Assembly: GCA_028753945.1 (NCBI GenBank) | Contig: JAPNXP010000013.1 | Coordinates: forward strand, 3,472,001 to 3,536,000 | Reading direction: 5' to 3' | DNA length: 64,000 nt | Origin: Hexactinellida sp. DTS-2022 | Taxonomy: Eukaryota; Porifera; Hexactinellida | Shown: positions 43,621-56,700 of the stretch, one piece after another | How positions within the stretch are numbered: position 1 is the first letter of the stretch | Layout of the letters: every line of letters starts with the position of its first letter | Notes under the pieces: generated by a model | What the model was told of the DNA's origin: nothing | What the model saw: only the letters and a program-made list of their open reading frames with translations | Databases searched by the model: none | Position numbers and translations under genes: made by a program

Positions 43621-46600
43621 AAAAAAAATCCAAATTGCAGCCTGTGCCGACGCTTGTTCCTTAGGTGGCACTATATTTTGGTGGTGGTTTATTGATAGTG
43701 CCTCCAAAGGAAGATGCTGTCGGCACAAGCTGCAATTTTTGATATTTTTCGCCTAGTCATCATCACTACGAAGGTGTTAAATTATTACAGAAAGGTGTTT
43801 CAGTAGGCAACGACCCTTAGAGTGGTGGAAGTTTCCATTTAGCTCACTTCATTTGAGAGATATTCAAGTTTCAGTAGAATATAATCTGTGATGACTAAGC
43901 ATTTTTAAAGTGCGTGTTGGGTATTCACCCAACTCCAACCAACCCATGCGAATTATCTAATTCACAAAATTGTAAAAATACATTTTTTTGACGATGTCAT
44001 GATCACCTCAACGTGTCAAGACCCACTTGTATAGGTGGTACCTGGCATAAGGACCAATTGATAAATTGAAAGTTTGTTTCTATCTTGTATCATCTCTGAG
44101 ATTAATGAAATTTAGCTAATTAGTATAAATATTTAATTAATAAAATAATAATTTAACACCATTATTATGTACAGCAAAATAAATAAAGTTCAATTATTTG
44201 CAATTATTTTTAATTTTAATTTAATTTCACTATCATATTTGAATTCAGCGCACTCGATAACCCCAATAAACTAATTGGAACCGTCTCTATAAGTTAAACA
44301 CAGAGCGAATTAATTAGAATAAAATATGTCATGTATCCATTGTGCAAGAATATTCTAATCAGAAATAAATATAATCACATAATCTCTCGTTGTTATGAAA
44401 TATATAATCTTGAATTTCAATTAGAAAATAGAAGCCTACTCGATCTCACAAGTTGAATCAATATAATAATCATAAGTTGAAACAATAGAATTAGATATAA
44501 CACTTTCAATTGAACCGAAGTGTTAGTAAACAAAGGAAATTTGCAACTCTATTGTGGCACTAATGAAACCCAATTTAGACATTCGTGCACTGTGAAAAGG
44601 TGTAGAATTTAATTCTCCATCGAATGCATATAAATTAAATATTCGGGTACTATTTATTGTTCCTGTTTCAAAATTAAACAGGTGCAAAAATGTGTCCAAA
44701 TAAATGTAATAAAAATCGTGACCCCAGGTGCACATCTGTAACCCATGAGACACATATCCTGAAATTTTGGGTTCTTAGTTAACTTACTCTGTTCAGTGGA
44801 TGAGCTACGGAAGAATAATAATAATAATAAAAATCCAAAATTGCAGCCTGTGCCGACGCATGTTCCTTTGGTGGCACTATATTTTGTTGGTTGTTTATTT
44901 ATAGTGCCTCCAAAAGAACATGCTGTCGGCGCAGGCTGCAATTTTGGATTTTTTTTTCGCCATGTCATCATCACTATGAAGGTGTTAAATTATTTCAAAA
45001 AGGTGTTACAGAAGGCATCGACCCTTAGAGTGGTGGAAGTTTCCATTTAGTTCATATAATTTTAGAGATATTCAAGTTTGAGTAGAATATAATAGCTAAT
45101 GACTCAGCATATTTTATGTGAGTGTTGGGTCATCACCCAACATCAACTAACCTATTTTAAATATCAAATTAGCAAAATTGTAAAAACACATTTTTTTAAC
45201 GATGTCATCATCACCTCAAGGTGTCAAGACCCACTTGTATAGGTGGCACGTGCCATAAGGACCAATTGATAATTTGAAAGTTTGTTTCTATCTTCTATGA
45301 TCTCTGAGATTTATGATATTTAATTAATTAGAATAAATAATTATTAATAATATTTATAATTTAACACCAATTTCAATGTCAACTTATATTTATTAAGTTT
45401 AATTATTTTGTCATAAATAATTAATTAATTAATTTGGCTATCAAATTTCAATTCCGCACACTCGATAACCCCTAATAAACAAATTGGGAGCATCTATATA
45501 AGTCATATACTGACTTAATTAATTATTATTAATTACGTCAGTATATTAACAGTGCAAGAGTATTCTTGCAGAAGGAAATATAATCACATAATCTGTCGTT
45601 GTTATGGAATGTAGAATCTTAGTTTTCAATTGGAAAATAGAAGCCTACTCGATCTCACAAGTTGAATCAATATAATAATAACGAGTTGAAACAATAGAAT
45701 TAGATTTAACACTTTCAATTGAACTGAAGTGTTAGTAAACAAAGGAAACTTGCAACTCAATTGTGGCACAAACTAAGTACAATTTGAAAATTCGTGCACT
45801 GTGAAAAGGTGTAGAATTTAATTCTCTATCGAATGCATATAAATAGAATATTCGCGCACTATTTATTGTTCTTTTTCTAATATTAAACAGGTGCAAAAAT
45901 GTGTCCAAAAAAATGTGATAATAAAACGTGACCCCAGGTGCACATCTGTAACCCATGAGACACATATCCTGAAAATTTGGGCTCTTAGTTAGTAAAACTC
46001 TGTTCAGTAGAGAGGCTACGGACTAATAATAACTAACCAAAGCACTAAGATTAGAACTGGGCCACTATACTATAGTATAGTCGGCACAGTAAAAATCCAA
46101 AATTGCAGCCTGTGCCGACGCATATTCATTTGGTGGCACTATATTTTGGTGGTGATTTATTGATAGTGCCTCCAAAGGAACATGCTGTCGGCACAGGCTG
46201 CAATTTTGGATTTTTTTTCGCCAAGTCATCATCACTATAAAGGTGTTAGATTATTTCAGAAAGGTGTTTCAGAAGGCTACGACCCTTAGAGTGGTAGAAG
46301 TTTCCATCTTGCTCACTTCATTTGAGAGATATTCAAGTTTCAGTAGAATATAATATGTGCTGAGTCAGCATTTTTTAGGTGCGTGTTGGGTATTCACCCA
46401 ACTCCAACCAACCCATGCGAATTATTTAATTCACAAAATTGTAAAAATACATTTTTTTGACGATGTCATGATCACCTCAAGGTGTCAAGACCCACTTGTA
46501 TAGGTGGTACCTGGCATAAGGACCAATTGATAAATTGAAAGTTTGTTTCTATCTTGTATCATCTCTGAGATTAATGAAATTTAGCTAATTAGTATAAATA

Positions 46601-47500
46601 TTTAATTATTGTATTAATTATTTAACACCATTATTATATACAGCAAAATAAATTAAGTTCAATTATTTGCAATTATTATTAATTTAAATTGAATTTCACT
46701 ATAATATTTGAATTCCACGCACTCGATAACCCCAATAATCCAATTGGAACCGTCTATAAGTTAAATACAAAAGGAATTAATTATAATTAGTTACGTCAGT
46801 ACATTAATTGTGCAAGAATATTCTCGCCGAAATAAATATAATCACTTAATCTGTCGTTGTTGTGGAATGTAAAATCTTAACGGTTCTATTATAAACCATC
46901 TTTAGTTTAATGCCATTCATTCATTACTTATTGATAATAAATTAAATTATTAGTTATTTATTTTCGCAATGTTATCCACGGTGAATGAGTTAAGTCAACA
47001 AATTCCTTATATTATATTATTTTATTTTATCCATTGTATAGTAATACTACAATTAAATAGAAGCCAGCTGGAATTTATAAGTTAAATCAATATAATTATC
47101 GCAAGTTGAATCACTAGAGTAGGATTTAACAAGTTATATCAATATAATTATTACAAGTTGAAACAATGGAATTAGATTTAACACTTTTACTAAAATTGAA
47201 GTGTGAGTAAACAAAGAAATTTCAACCCCCATTTATGGCAGAAATTAAACCATTTATTGAAAATTCTCTTCACCCATCAGACGCAGAATTTATGGTGAAT
47301 CCAAATATGAAATTAAATTTGGGGGTTTAGTAAATATTTTTACTGTGCCGACTATACTATAGTATAGTTGCCCAGTATTGGTCTTAGTGCTTTGGTATAT
47401 TATTAGTCCGTAGCCTCTCCACAGAACAAAGTTTATTAACTAAGAACTGAAATTTTCAGGATAGGTGTCTCATGGGTTACAGATGTGCACCTGGTTTCAC
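43621..47500 (+). repeat. Repeat A tandem array, copies 3-5 (about 1.2 kb each)
   Basis: Each unit starts with a hairpin of about 125 bp: CCAAATTGCAGCCTGTGCCG, a GGTGGCACTATATTTTGGTG loop region, then the inverse. It continues with GTGGAAGTTTCCATTTAGCT, TGTTGGGTATTCACCCAAC, GATGTCATGATCACCTCAAG and CACATCTGTAACCCATGAGA. Hairpins begin near 43625, 44825 and 46090, so the period is about 1.20-1.27 kb. A 62-bp palindromic unit is inserted at 46027-46085 and an inverted one at 47338-47405. Open frames that recur in the units are by-products of the repetition. Confidence 0.85.
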
Positions 47501-48049
47501 GATTTATTAATTTCGACTTGGGAAAAATATTAACGGGACTTTAGCTTTTTTTGTTCCATAAGAAAATAAATGCAATAACATGAAATATTTTTAGAATCAT
47601 TAGTATCAGAAAAGTATTTTGCAACTGATAACTCTTCACGATTTTTTTAATCCGTCCTCATTTTCCTGATAATTAGGCTCAAAGTTGCCACAATTCACCC
47701 TTAACTATCTGAAATCGTAAATTCATTAATATTCAGTTATGCAAATATTTCGTGGTTTCGACAAAGATCTGTTTCATGCTACTTTAACTCTTATGCTAAT
47801 TTAACACAAACCTTGGATGTACAACATCTATGCCAGTTTTACTCATCGTTAACTTGTTATTATCACTGTTAATCCGTTATAAGGCTTCATCACAATGTAT
47901 CTTGATCCAATATAAGCAATATAAGGTTTCATCTATATACTGTTGACTTGTTAAAACCAATGAATTACATTATTTATGTACATATCTATTTATTGCATCA
48001 TTATTTTATTATTTGCTTGATCTTTTTTTCCAAACCTTTCGTTAAATGG

Positions 48050-51000
48050 ATTTTCACAGCCTTTCGTTAACCAATGGATATCGAGTTTCAGAAAGGATTG
48101 CTCCGAATACTTGATTGACAAGAAAATTCCAGCTAGTATTCTTGAAAATTCCTCTCGATTTTCTATTGGCAATTTCAAAAGCATGAGCAAAAATTATACG
48201 ATTGTGGAAGGAGCACTTCGTAAGGTTTATGCATTTCTTTATTCTATATAAGCTCTATATACGTATATATATATATATAAATATAAGCCCTATAAAAATA
48301 TAGCTTGTTATTCTAATTATTAGATAATAAACGATGTTTTAATTTCCAATTGAAATAGCAAAAGTTGGCTAAATAAAATGTAGTTGTGAGAGGCACATGG
48401 TTTTAATTAATTAAACCGTGTGCCTGTCACAGACTCATAGACACTAGGATACCACTTTTCTCCCTTCATAATAGGTAGTAAAATAATTCGATTAAAATCA
48501 GCTCGCAAACTGGGACACATTTTAAGAGACGCCAAGGTTCTTGCCTTGTGAGCTTCTACTGTAATATACAGTAAAAGTTAGACTATTTGTATTAAATTGC
48601 TCTACTGAAATTTGTAGATTGTGAAAAACAAACAGGAAGAAACCAACAAGTTGTTACAGTGTCCTACGAAAAACGAACTTCCGGAATTGTTAAAAAAGTG
48701 TCACGACGTTTCTGGTCATGATGGCATTGACGCCACTTATAAATAATTTCAAGGGAATACTACTGGAAGGGGATGTCGCAGGATGTTAAGGATTATGTGA
48801 GTGTAGTTTTCGTACTTCCTTATGACCTTAGCGAGGCTCGTTTATTGTGTTAATATTTACGGTGTACTTAGAAAATATTTGCTATTAACCTGCTAAATAT
48901 ACTTATTACTGGAAAGGTGATTAGAATTGCAATTGTTCCCCGACAAAAATCTTTATAATTTTTATAATTTTGCATAACTTTTATATGCTTTTTAATAAAT
49001 ATTCTGTAGACCTTACAATACTCTTTTATTAATTTAATCATTTTTCATTTGATAGGTGAGAAATTGTCATTATTGCCAAGTAGAAGCTTCAGTTCCACGT
49101 AATGAGAATATGGAACTGCAACCAATTCCTCCATCCAGTCGCCCCTGAAAACACCTGGGAATTGATTTAATTTCTGATTTTGGTGCAGTGCATGATGACT
49201 TCAAGCACATATTAGTAACAGTGTGTTATTTAAGCAAATTCGTTTGCGCACGACCTTTGAAAACCAAGAAAAGTAGTGAAGTTATTTTAAATTTAAAAGA
49301 TATTTTTGTTATATATGGCCAACCAGAAACATTACAACATGACCAAGGTCCAGAATTTACTAGTAAGGTAAAACCTTATTATAGAGATCTGATTAACTGT
49401 GCTAATTCTTACCCTTGAACAACCTATCTTACTGGAATATCCTTATGAAAAGACCAAAATTATTAGCCTTATTTTATTTTATTATTATTTTAATACTAAA
49501 ATGCTAGGTGATCAGATAATTGATTTGTGTTGAATTCATAATTGCTCCAACTCAAATCGATTTAAAGAAATGGAAGAGTTATGGGATGCGGCTCGTGAAA
49601 GTATCATACGTGAGCAGCTCAAACAGAAACGAATATTTGATGAGAAGGTCCATGAAAAGAGGTAATTTTAATATTTTCGAAGATTGAATGACGAAATTGT
49701 AATATATTATGCACACGATTTAGGACTGAATTTACAGAAGGGATCAGTTTTTAATTTGAAACATATCAAAAGAAAAGAAAATCCCCGGTACAAAAACTCA
49801 ACCCAAATATATAGGGTCCTTTATAGCAGAAAAAGTAACGGAGACATTTGTTTCTTACTCATCTGAAAAATTGGGGGGAAATAAAGTAAAAAAGTAGCTG
49901 CTCACCTCACGAAAAGATATTTCTCCCAAATAAAGTTTATTTCTAATTATTACAGACCTTTTAAACAAGTTAGATTTTATATAATTTCTATTGATAGCAA
50001 CGAAAATCAGATTCATGTGCACTTGCTAAAGTGAAGAAAAGGCCAAAGCTTAGAAAACAGGTTGATGTGTGGGTATATGGAATAGAAATTGAAGAAATTC
50101 TGCAACAATTAAATATTTTCAAGGTTAGATTTAAGTTACCGAAATAAGTAATATATTTATTGTCAAAATTGTATTCCTTTATCCTGTAATAGGATGAATA
50201 TTTCGAACATGTCAAAGATGGAAAGTATATTTCAGAGCTTCACGAACAACTTGAAAAGCTAGACTGGAAAAAGGTTTCTTTGTACCAGATACCTTGCTAT
50301 ATAATTTACTCAAAGATACTGGGAGAGATGAAACGGTAAGTATACCTAGTCATTTGAATCAAAACATTGATTTTATTTTATGGAAGTAGAGATATTGTAT
50401 CAACAAATAGTTCGTTCAAGCGCCAAATCTTGATTGCCCCTCCTTTGCTGGTATACATATATATATATACTAGCCGGCCAAAAGTATTTGAACAGCAATA
50501 ATTTGTAATCCTACATTAAAGCTTATTGCAGCATAATAACATTTGTAGATGCTTCCGCATGTATGTTTAGTTGTTTACATAAATGACATGTAAAGCAATG
50601 TTGTGTCAAACTCAATGATTTGAATTAATTTTTGTGTAATATTGTTTCCAATCATTTACATAATGCATACCAACTCAATCAAATCAATTAAAAAAATGAA
50701 GTATTTTTCAGATCAAAATGAATTGACCCAAGCTTGCCGGGCGGCGGGCGGCGGTGGCGTCAGAGTCGGAGTAGAAAGTAATTGTCATTGCAAGTATAAT
50801 AAAATATCAAAATTTTTGAATTTACATTTTTATGGAGGTCCTAATTAATTATATATTCTAGAGATCAGAAATTTTAAATTCACTAATGGAACTCACGAAG
50901 ATGTACCCATATTTCGGGATTACTGCAGCAAGTGACTACGTTTTCAAGGTTTATACGGAGTTGTAAGTAATAATTCTATTCATACACAGAAAATTTATCA

Positions 51001-51696
51001 AAATTTACAGATTTTTTATAGGCACTCGATTATATCTCTTCTGCCTTGATTGGAAATTTTTCAATAAATATGGCAATGGCTGTTCGTTTTCAACATTTAT
51101 GCTCTCATCATGATCCCCTTATCGCTCCCTTAACTGTTAATTGGCAGAAAGCGAGATGTTCTCAGCTTAAAATTACTTTTAAAGAACAAATTAAGCAGCC
51201 AACTAGTTTAAGTGGGTGTAAATTACAGGGTTATCTACCCTGCCAATTGGAAAACATAGAGAAAGACGGCAATTGTTTATTTCGATGCTTATCAAAGCTA
51301 ATATCGGGGTCACAAGAATACTCTCCAAAAATGCGGGGAGAAATATGCAGGTTTATTGCAAAAGATGGGAAGGATGAGTTACAATGGTATTTTAATACGC
51401 TAAAAGAAACCCCTCTTAATTATCTAAAAAGGACTCTGATGGATGATGATGGAACCTGGGGAACTGAAGTGGAAATATTTGCAGCTTGCGCTATACTTCA
51501 AGCTGATATTTATGTATCTTCGGAATGTGAAATTGTTGACGAATCTTCTCCTTTCCGATTTTCTAAACGTTATATCTATTGGAATCGATATAGTGCAACT
51601 CCAAGTTGTGATGAAAAACTGGATATATACATAGATAATTTCCAAAACCATTATGAACCAGTCGTTAGGTTTATTAACAGTGTGTATCCGACTTAA
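48050..51696 (+). pseudogene. Ginger1-like transposase (integrase core plus OTU protease)
   Basis: Several exons. 48050-48224 gives YTIVEGALRK, and intron 48225-48617 follows. 48618-48796 carries KKCHDVSGHDG (HH of the HHCC finger), with one shift and YYWKGMSQDVKDY. Intron 48797-49055 follows. 49056-49365 carries NCHYCQ (CC), the first Asp in LGIDLI, VCYLSKFVCARPL and the second Asp in LQHDQGPEF. 49560-49660 resumes the core. 49780-49860 has a GPF-like YIGSF in a shifted frame. 50000-50335 are uncertain exons. 51020-51696 is the OTU domain: DGNCLFR (catalytic Asp/Cys), GTWGTEVEIFAACAILQADI and NHYEPV (catalytic His). A stop at 49147-49149 and some shifts make the integrase inactive. The OTU frame is open throughout. 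Confidence 0.82.
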
Positions 51697-52139
51697 GCAA
51701 AAAAAGACAAAGAAGTTATTAGTAATGATTAATATAATACAAGAATCAAAATTAACCAGTGTCCCATACTATAGATTGCCCCCTTCCAAGGGTCCAGAAA
51801 CCTAAATTGAATTGGCGAAAATAGATTGGATATACATTAAGTCTGCGTCTGATAAATACTCTAAATTCCACAGTGTATCATGAGCTATGCCTTAAAAGTT
51901 AAAACAGGTTTCAGGAATCCAGGTTATGGTTATCTTTCTTGTCCCAACTATTCTTCAAGTGATAACTTATATAACATCATAAATAATTGGTTTTAAGTTT
52001 TAACAGGTCAACAGTACATAGATGAAACCTTATATTGAATCAAGATACATTGTGATGAAGCCTTAACAGTGATAAGATCAAGTTAACGATGAATAAAATT
52101 GGCATAGATGTTGTACATCCATGGTTTGCGTTAAAATAG

Positions 52140-52662
52140 CATGAATCGACCGAGTTCAGAATTTTGGCCGAGCCGAGGCCGAGGCCGAGTTTGACTTTTT
52201 TGGCCGGAGCCGAGGCCGAGGCCGAGTTTGCGGACGAGTTCCTATTTTAGTGAAATATTGAGTTTGCTAACAAAATATTTCCCTCAATGATATTGTATGT
52301 TATTGTATTATTATATTTCAAATTTGTGCGATAGAAAACTTGCAGCAAGCGAAATTTTTAGGAAAGAATGTACGACAGTGATGAAGACATAGAAGATTAA
52401 ATTAATGTATATTTTGAAAAGATATTAGCAGTGCTCAATATATTTTAATCATACTATTTAGTATTTAGTGCCTTTAATCACAATTATTAACAATAAAGTA
52501 ACTTCATCTATAAATAAAGTTTGAGAACTGTGTTGTTGTCCCATGGTTTAAGTGAATATTTTGGGATTAAATACTCGGCCTGGATCGGCCGAGGCCGAGC
52601 AAAAGGCCGAGTTCGAAAAAGTGGCCGAGTTTGGCCGAGGCCGAGTACTCGGTCGATTCATG
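52140..52662. mobile_element. 523-bp hAT MITE with GGCCGAGGCCGAG arrays
   Basis: Ends CATGAATCGACCGAG and CTCGGTCGATTCATG, flanked by a perfect 8-bp duplication TAAAATAG (52132-52139, 52663-52670). GGCCGA repeats occupy both subterminal regions around an AT-rich middle. It lies in the right terminal repeat of the Ginger element and splits it. Confidence 0.94.
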
Positions 52663-52702
52663 TAAAATAGCATAAGAGTTAAATTAGCATGAAACAGATC
52701 TT

Positions 52703-53330
52703 CTATTTATGAATAATTCAATTAGATTCAGTGTTATTTCGATTCAAGTTATTGTTGATATCATAATTACAATAAAGAATTCTAGTATATATGAATAATT
52801 AATTTACATTCAATAGCTATTATTATACAAATCAATTTCTGATACCATAGTTACAATAAAGTATTCTATTTATATGAATAATTCAATTTGATTTAATAGC
52901 TGCTACTATATAAATCGATTTCTAATACATTGTTGGACTAAAGTTTTCTCCTATATGAAAATTCAATTTCACTCAACAGTTATTCAATTTCAGAACGATT
53001 TCTGATATTCAAACAATGGATTAATGAGATGGAATATCTATTTGTATAAATATTTGTCTATGTGTGTGCTTGGTGCCCGAAATGTATTAAAGTGTAAGGG
53101 GGGGATTTATAACGCATTAATAATGGAAATATAAACTTAACCCATTATGTCATTCTAAGTAAACAAGTATGCTGATTTCAAATTCAAAACGAAAACTGAT
53201 ATATAAACAATGGATTATTGAGATGGAATTTCTAGTTTATGACTATTCGTTTGTGTGCTTGTTTGGTGCCCCAATTGTATAAGAGTTATAGGGTGGGTCT
53301 AAAACGCATTTATAATGGAAATATAAATTT
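52703..53330. other. No gene; diverged AT-rich tandem repeat
   Basis: About three or four units of roughly 65-100 bp with TATGAATAATTCAATT and ATTTCTGATA blocks (52703-53010), then a duplicated GAAAACTGATAT... AACAATGGATTA block around 53000-53260. No coding signal. Confidence 0.55.
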
Positions 53331-53339
53331 AAACTCAAG

Positions 53340-54094
53340 ATGGTTTAAGATAGAAAGAAGCATGAAATTTATTAAACGTTCCTTTGTACAGTAACAAATT
53401 GATAAATGGGTGTAAACACCATGTGACGTTCATGACATGGCTAAAAAAAATCCAAAATTGCAGCCTGTGCCGACAGCATGTTCCTTTGGAGGCACTATCA
53501 ATAAACCACCACCAAAATATATAGTGCCACCAAAGGAACATGCGTCGGCACAGGCTGCAATTTTGGATATTTTAGTTATGGTCCAGACAAATTTTGAAAG
53601 GTGTCAAAAATGTGTCCAAAATTGGTTAATCAAAAATCGTAACCCCAGGTGCAAATTAGACGGTCCATACGCACCTACATGCCAAGTTTTAGCCCATCAA
53701 CTCTAAAGCTCTGGCCAGGGCACCGCTACGGCAGGGGTTCTCAACCGGGGGGGAATTTGGAGGATTTGGGGGGAAATTTTTTAACAATTTGGTCATACCT
53801 TATAATATCTCTACAAAGTAAAATTACATAAATACTTACAAAGGTGACCAAAATATACAAGTAACCTATTTACTATACAAGACGATAAGTTTACTACTGA
53901 TTCTTATTCATATTCTCTCTTGTTTGGAATGAATAATATAATACAATTTGCAGGTAACAATTATGGTGGGGGGGGGGAATGTCTAGAAATTTGGAAAGGG
54001 GGGTAACATGATTGTTTCGGTTATGAACCCCTGGTCTACGGAGAAAAAACAAGTTGAAACAATGGAATTAAATTCAATATAATTATTACAAGTT
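53340..54094 (-). repeat. Repeat A, fragmentary copy around a hAT MITE
   Basis: The hairpin at 53452-53570 and ACCCCAGGTGCAAATTAGAC at 53641 belong to repeat A. The block 53330-53450 is in reverse orientation. A MITE at 53732-54033 interrupts the copy. Confidence 0.65.
53732..54033. mobile_element. 302-bp hAT MITE (CAGGGGTTCTCAACC)
   Basis: Ends CAGGGGTTCTCAACCG and CGGTTATGAACCCCTG, the widespread Charlie-type hAT terminus, next to G-rich tracts. The flanks CGCTACGG and GTCTACGG match at six of eight positions, a decayed 8-bp duplication. Confidence 0.87.
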
Positions 54095-56510
54095 GAAAAA
54101 ATCCAAAATTGCAGCCTGTGCCGATGCATGTTCCTTTGGTGGCACTATATTTTGGTGGTGGCTTATTGATAGTGCCTCCAATGGAAGATGCTGTCGGCAC
54201 AGCTGCAATTTTGGATTTTTTTTTTCCGCCATGTCATCATCACTATGAAGGTGTTAAATTATTTCAAAAAGGTGTTACAGAAGGCATCGACCCTTAGAGT
54301 GGTGGAAGTTTCCATTTAGTCCACTTCATTTTAGAGATATTCAACTTTCAGTAGAATATAATATGTGCTGAGTCAGCTTTTTTTGGGTGCGTGTTGGGTA
54401 TTCACCCAACTCCAACCAACCCATGCGAATTATTTAATTCACAAAATTGTAAAAATACATTTTTTTGACGACGTCATCATCACCTCAAGGTGTCAAGACC
54501 CACTTGTATAGGTGGTACGTGGCATAAGGACCAATTGATAAATTGAAAATTTGTTTCTATCTTGTATCATCTCTGAGATTAATGAAATTTAGCTAATTAG
54601 TATACATATTCAATTTATTAATAATATAACACCAATTTCAATGTCAACTTCCAATTATTAAATTCAATTATTTTGTCATAAATAATTAATTAATTAATTA
54701 AGTTATCAAATTTCAATTCCGCACACTCGATGACCCCTATTAAACAAATTGGAAGCATCTATATAAGGCATATACTGACTGAATTAATTATAATTAATTA
54801 TGTCAATATATTAATAGTGCAAGAATATTCTCGAAGATTTAAATATAATCACATAATCTGTCGTTGTTATGGAATGTAAAATCTTAGTTTTCAATTATAA
54901 AATAGAAGCCTACTCGATCTCACAAGTTGAATCAATATAATAATCACAAGTTGAAACAATAGAATTAGATTCAACACTTTCAATTGTTCTGAAGTGTTAG
55001 TAAACAAAGAAATTTCAACCCCCATTTATGGCATGAATTACCAATTCTAAAAATTTGCATTTTTTCCCATCAGACGCAGAATTTTATCGTGAATCCAATA
55101 GTCAAAAAAATTGTGGCTTTAATATAACATTTTTTGAGTTAAGAACCACACAAATTTTGAAAGGTGTTAAAAATTTGAAAAAAATTTGTTAATAAAAAAT
55201 CTTAACCCCAGGTGCACATCTGTAACCCATGAGACACCCATCCTAAAAATTTGGGCTTCTAGTTAACTAAACTCTGTTGTGTGTAGAGGATACGGACTAA
55301 TAATAATAATAATAATAAATCCAAAATTGCAGCCTGTGCCGACTCATGCTCCTTTGGTGGCACTATATTTTCATGGTCTTTTATTGATGTTGCCTCCAAA
55401 GGAACATGATGTCGGCACAGGCTGCAATTTTGGTTTTTTTTCGCCATGTCATCATCACCATGAAGGTGTTAAATTATTTTAGAAAGGTGTTTCAAAAGGC
55501 AACGACCCTTAGTGAGTAGGAAGTTTCGTTTTAGCTTACTTCATTTCAAAGATATTCAAGTTTCAGTGGAATATAATAAGTGATGAGTCAACATTTTTTA
55601 TGTGCGTGTGTGGTGATCACCCAACACCAAACAACCCATTCGAAATATAGAATTCACAAAATTGTAAAATACATTTTTTTGACGATGTCATCATCACCTC
55701 AAGGTGTCTAGACCCATTTGCAGAGGTGTTATGTGGCATAAGGATCAATTGATAAATTTGAAATTTGTTTCCATCTTCTATAACTTCTGAGATTTATGAT
55801 ATTTAATTAATTAGTATAAATAATTATTAATATTATTTATAATATAACACCAATTTCAATGTCACCTTACAATTATTAAGTTAAATTATTTTGTCATAAA
55901 TAATAAATTAGTTAATGTGGCTATCAAATTCCATTCCGCACACCCGATAACCCCTAAAAAACAAATTGGAAGCATCTATATAAGTCATGTACTGACTGAA
56001 TTAATTATAATTAACTACGTCAGTATATTAACAGTACAATAATCTCTCGCAGAAGTAAATATAATCACATAATCTGTCGTTGTTATGGAATGTAAAATCT
56101 TAGTTTTCAATTAGAAAATAGAAGCCATCTCACAAGTTGAATCAATATAATAATCACAAGTTGAAACAATAGAATTAGATTTAACACTTTCAATAGAACT
56201 AAAGTGTTAATAAACAAAGGAAATTTGCAACTCAATTGTGGCACAAACGAAGCGCAATTTGAAAATTCGTGCACTGTGAAAAGGTGTAGAATTTAATTCT
56301 CTATCGAATGCAAATAAATTAAATATTCGGGCACCATTTATTGTTCCTTTTCTAACATTGAACAGGTTTAAAAATGAGTCAAATAAAATGTAATAAAAAT
56401 CGTGACCCCAGGTGCACATCTGTAACCCATGAGACACCTGTCCTGAAAATTCCAGTTCTTAGTAAATATAACTCTGTTCTGTGGAGAGGATACGGAAGGA
56501 TAATAATAAT
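54095..56510 (+). repeat. Repeat A tandem array, copies 7-8
   Basis: Two head-to-tail units with hairpins starting near 54100 and 55318, period about 1.22 kb, with the same internal order as at 43621-47300. The array continues the one left of the Ginger element, which therefore may have landed inside it. Confidence 0.8.
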
Positions 56511-56700
56511 TACCAACCAAAGCACTAAGACCAATACTGGGCCACTATACTATAGTATAGTCGGCACAGTAATAATAACCAAAGCACTAAGACCAATACT
56601 GGGCCACTATACTATAGTATAGTCGGCACAGTAATAATATTAAAGGCAGTAAGATTAGAACTGGGCCACTATACTATAGTATAGTCGGCACAGTAATAAT
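56511..56700 (+). repeat. 62-bp palindromic unit, three tandem copies
   Basis: ACCAAAGCACTAAGACCAAT, CTGGGCCACTATACTATAGT and ATAGTCGGCACAGTAATAAT, repeated about every 62-65 bp. The palindrome ACTATACTATAGTATAGT is perfect in all three. Confidence 0.9.

Larger units (their letters stand above)
47770..52696 (+). mobile_element. Ginger1-like DNA transposon with integrase and OTU protease
   Basis: Terminal inverted repeats of about 215 bp begin TGTTTCATGCTACTTTAACT (47770) and end with the inverse, ...TTAGCATGAAACA (52696). Both ends are flanked by GATC (47766-47769, 52697-52700), a 4-bp target duplication. Ginger1 elements are described with 40-270 bp repeats, 4-bp duplications and transposases resembling Gypsy integrase plus an OTU or Ulp1 protease; all of this fits. 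The right repeat is interrupted by a 523-bp hAT MITE (52140-52662). Without it and its duplication the element is about 4.4 kb. Confidence 0.87.

Noticed and set aside
44523-56437. Recurrent minus-strand frame starting MSHGLQMCTWGHDFYY in several places
   Set aside because: It recurs only because repeat A is duplicated. Copies differ by frame breaks and no domain is recognisable.
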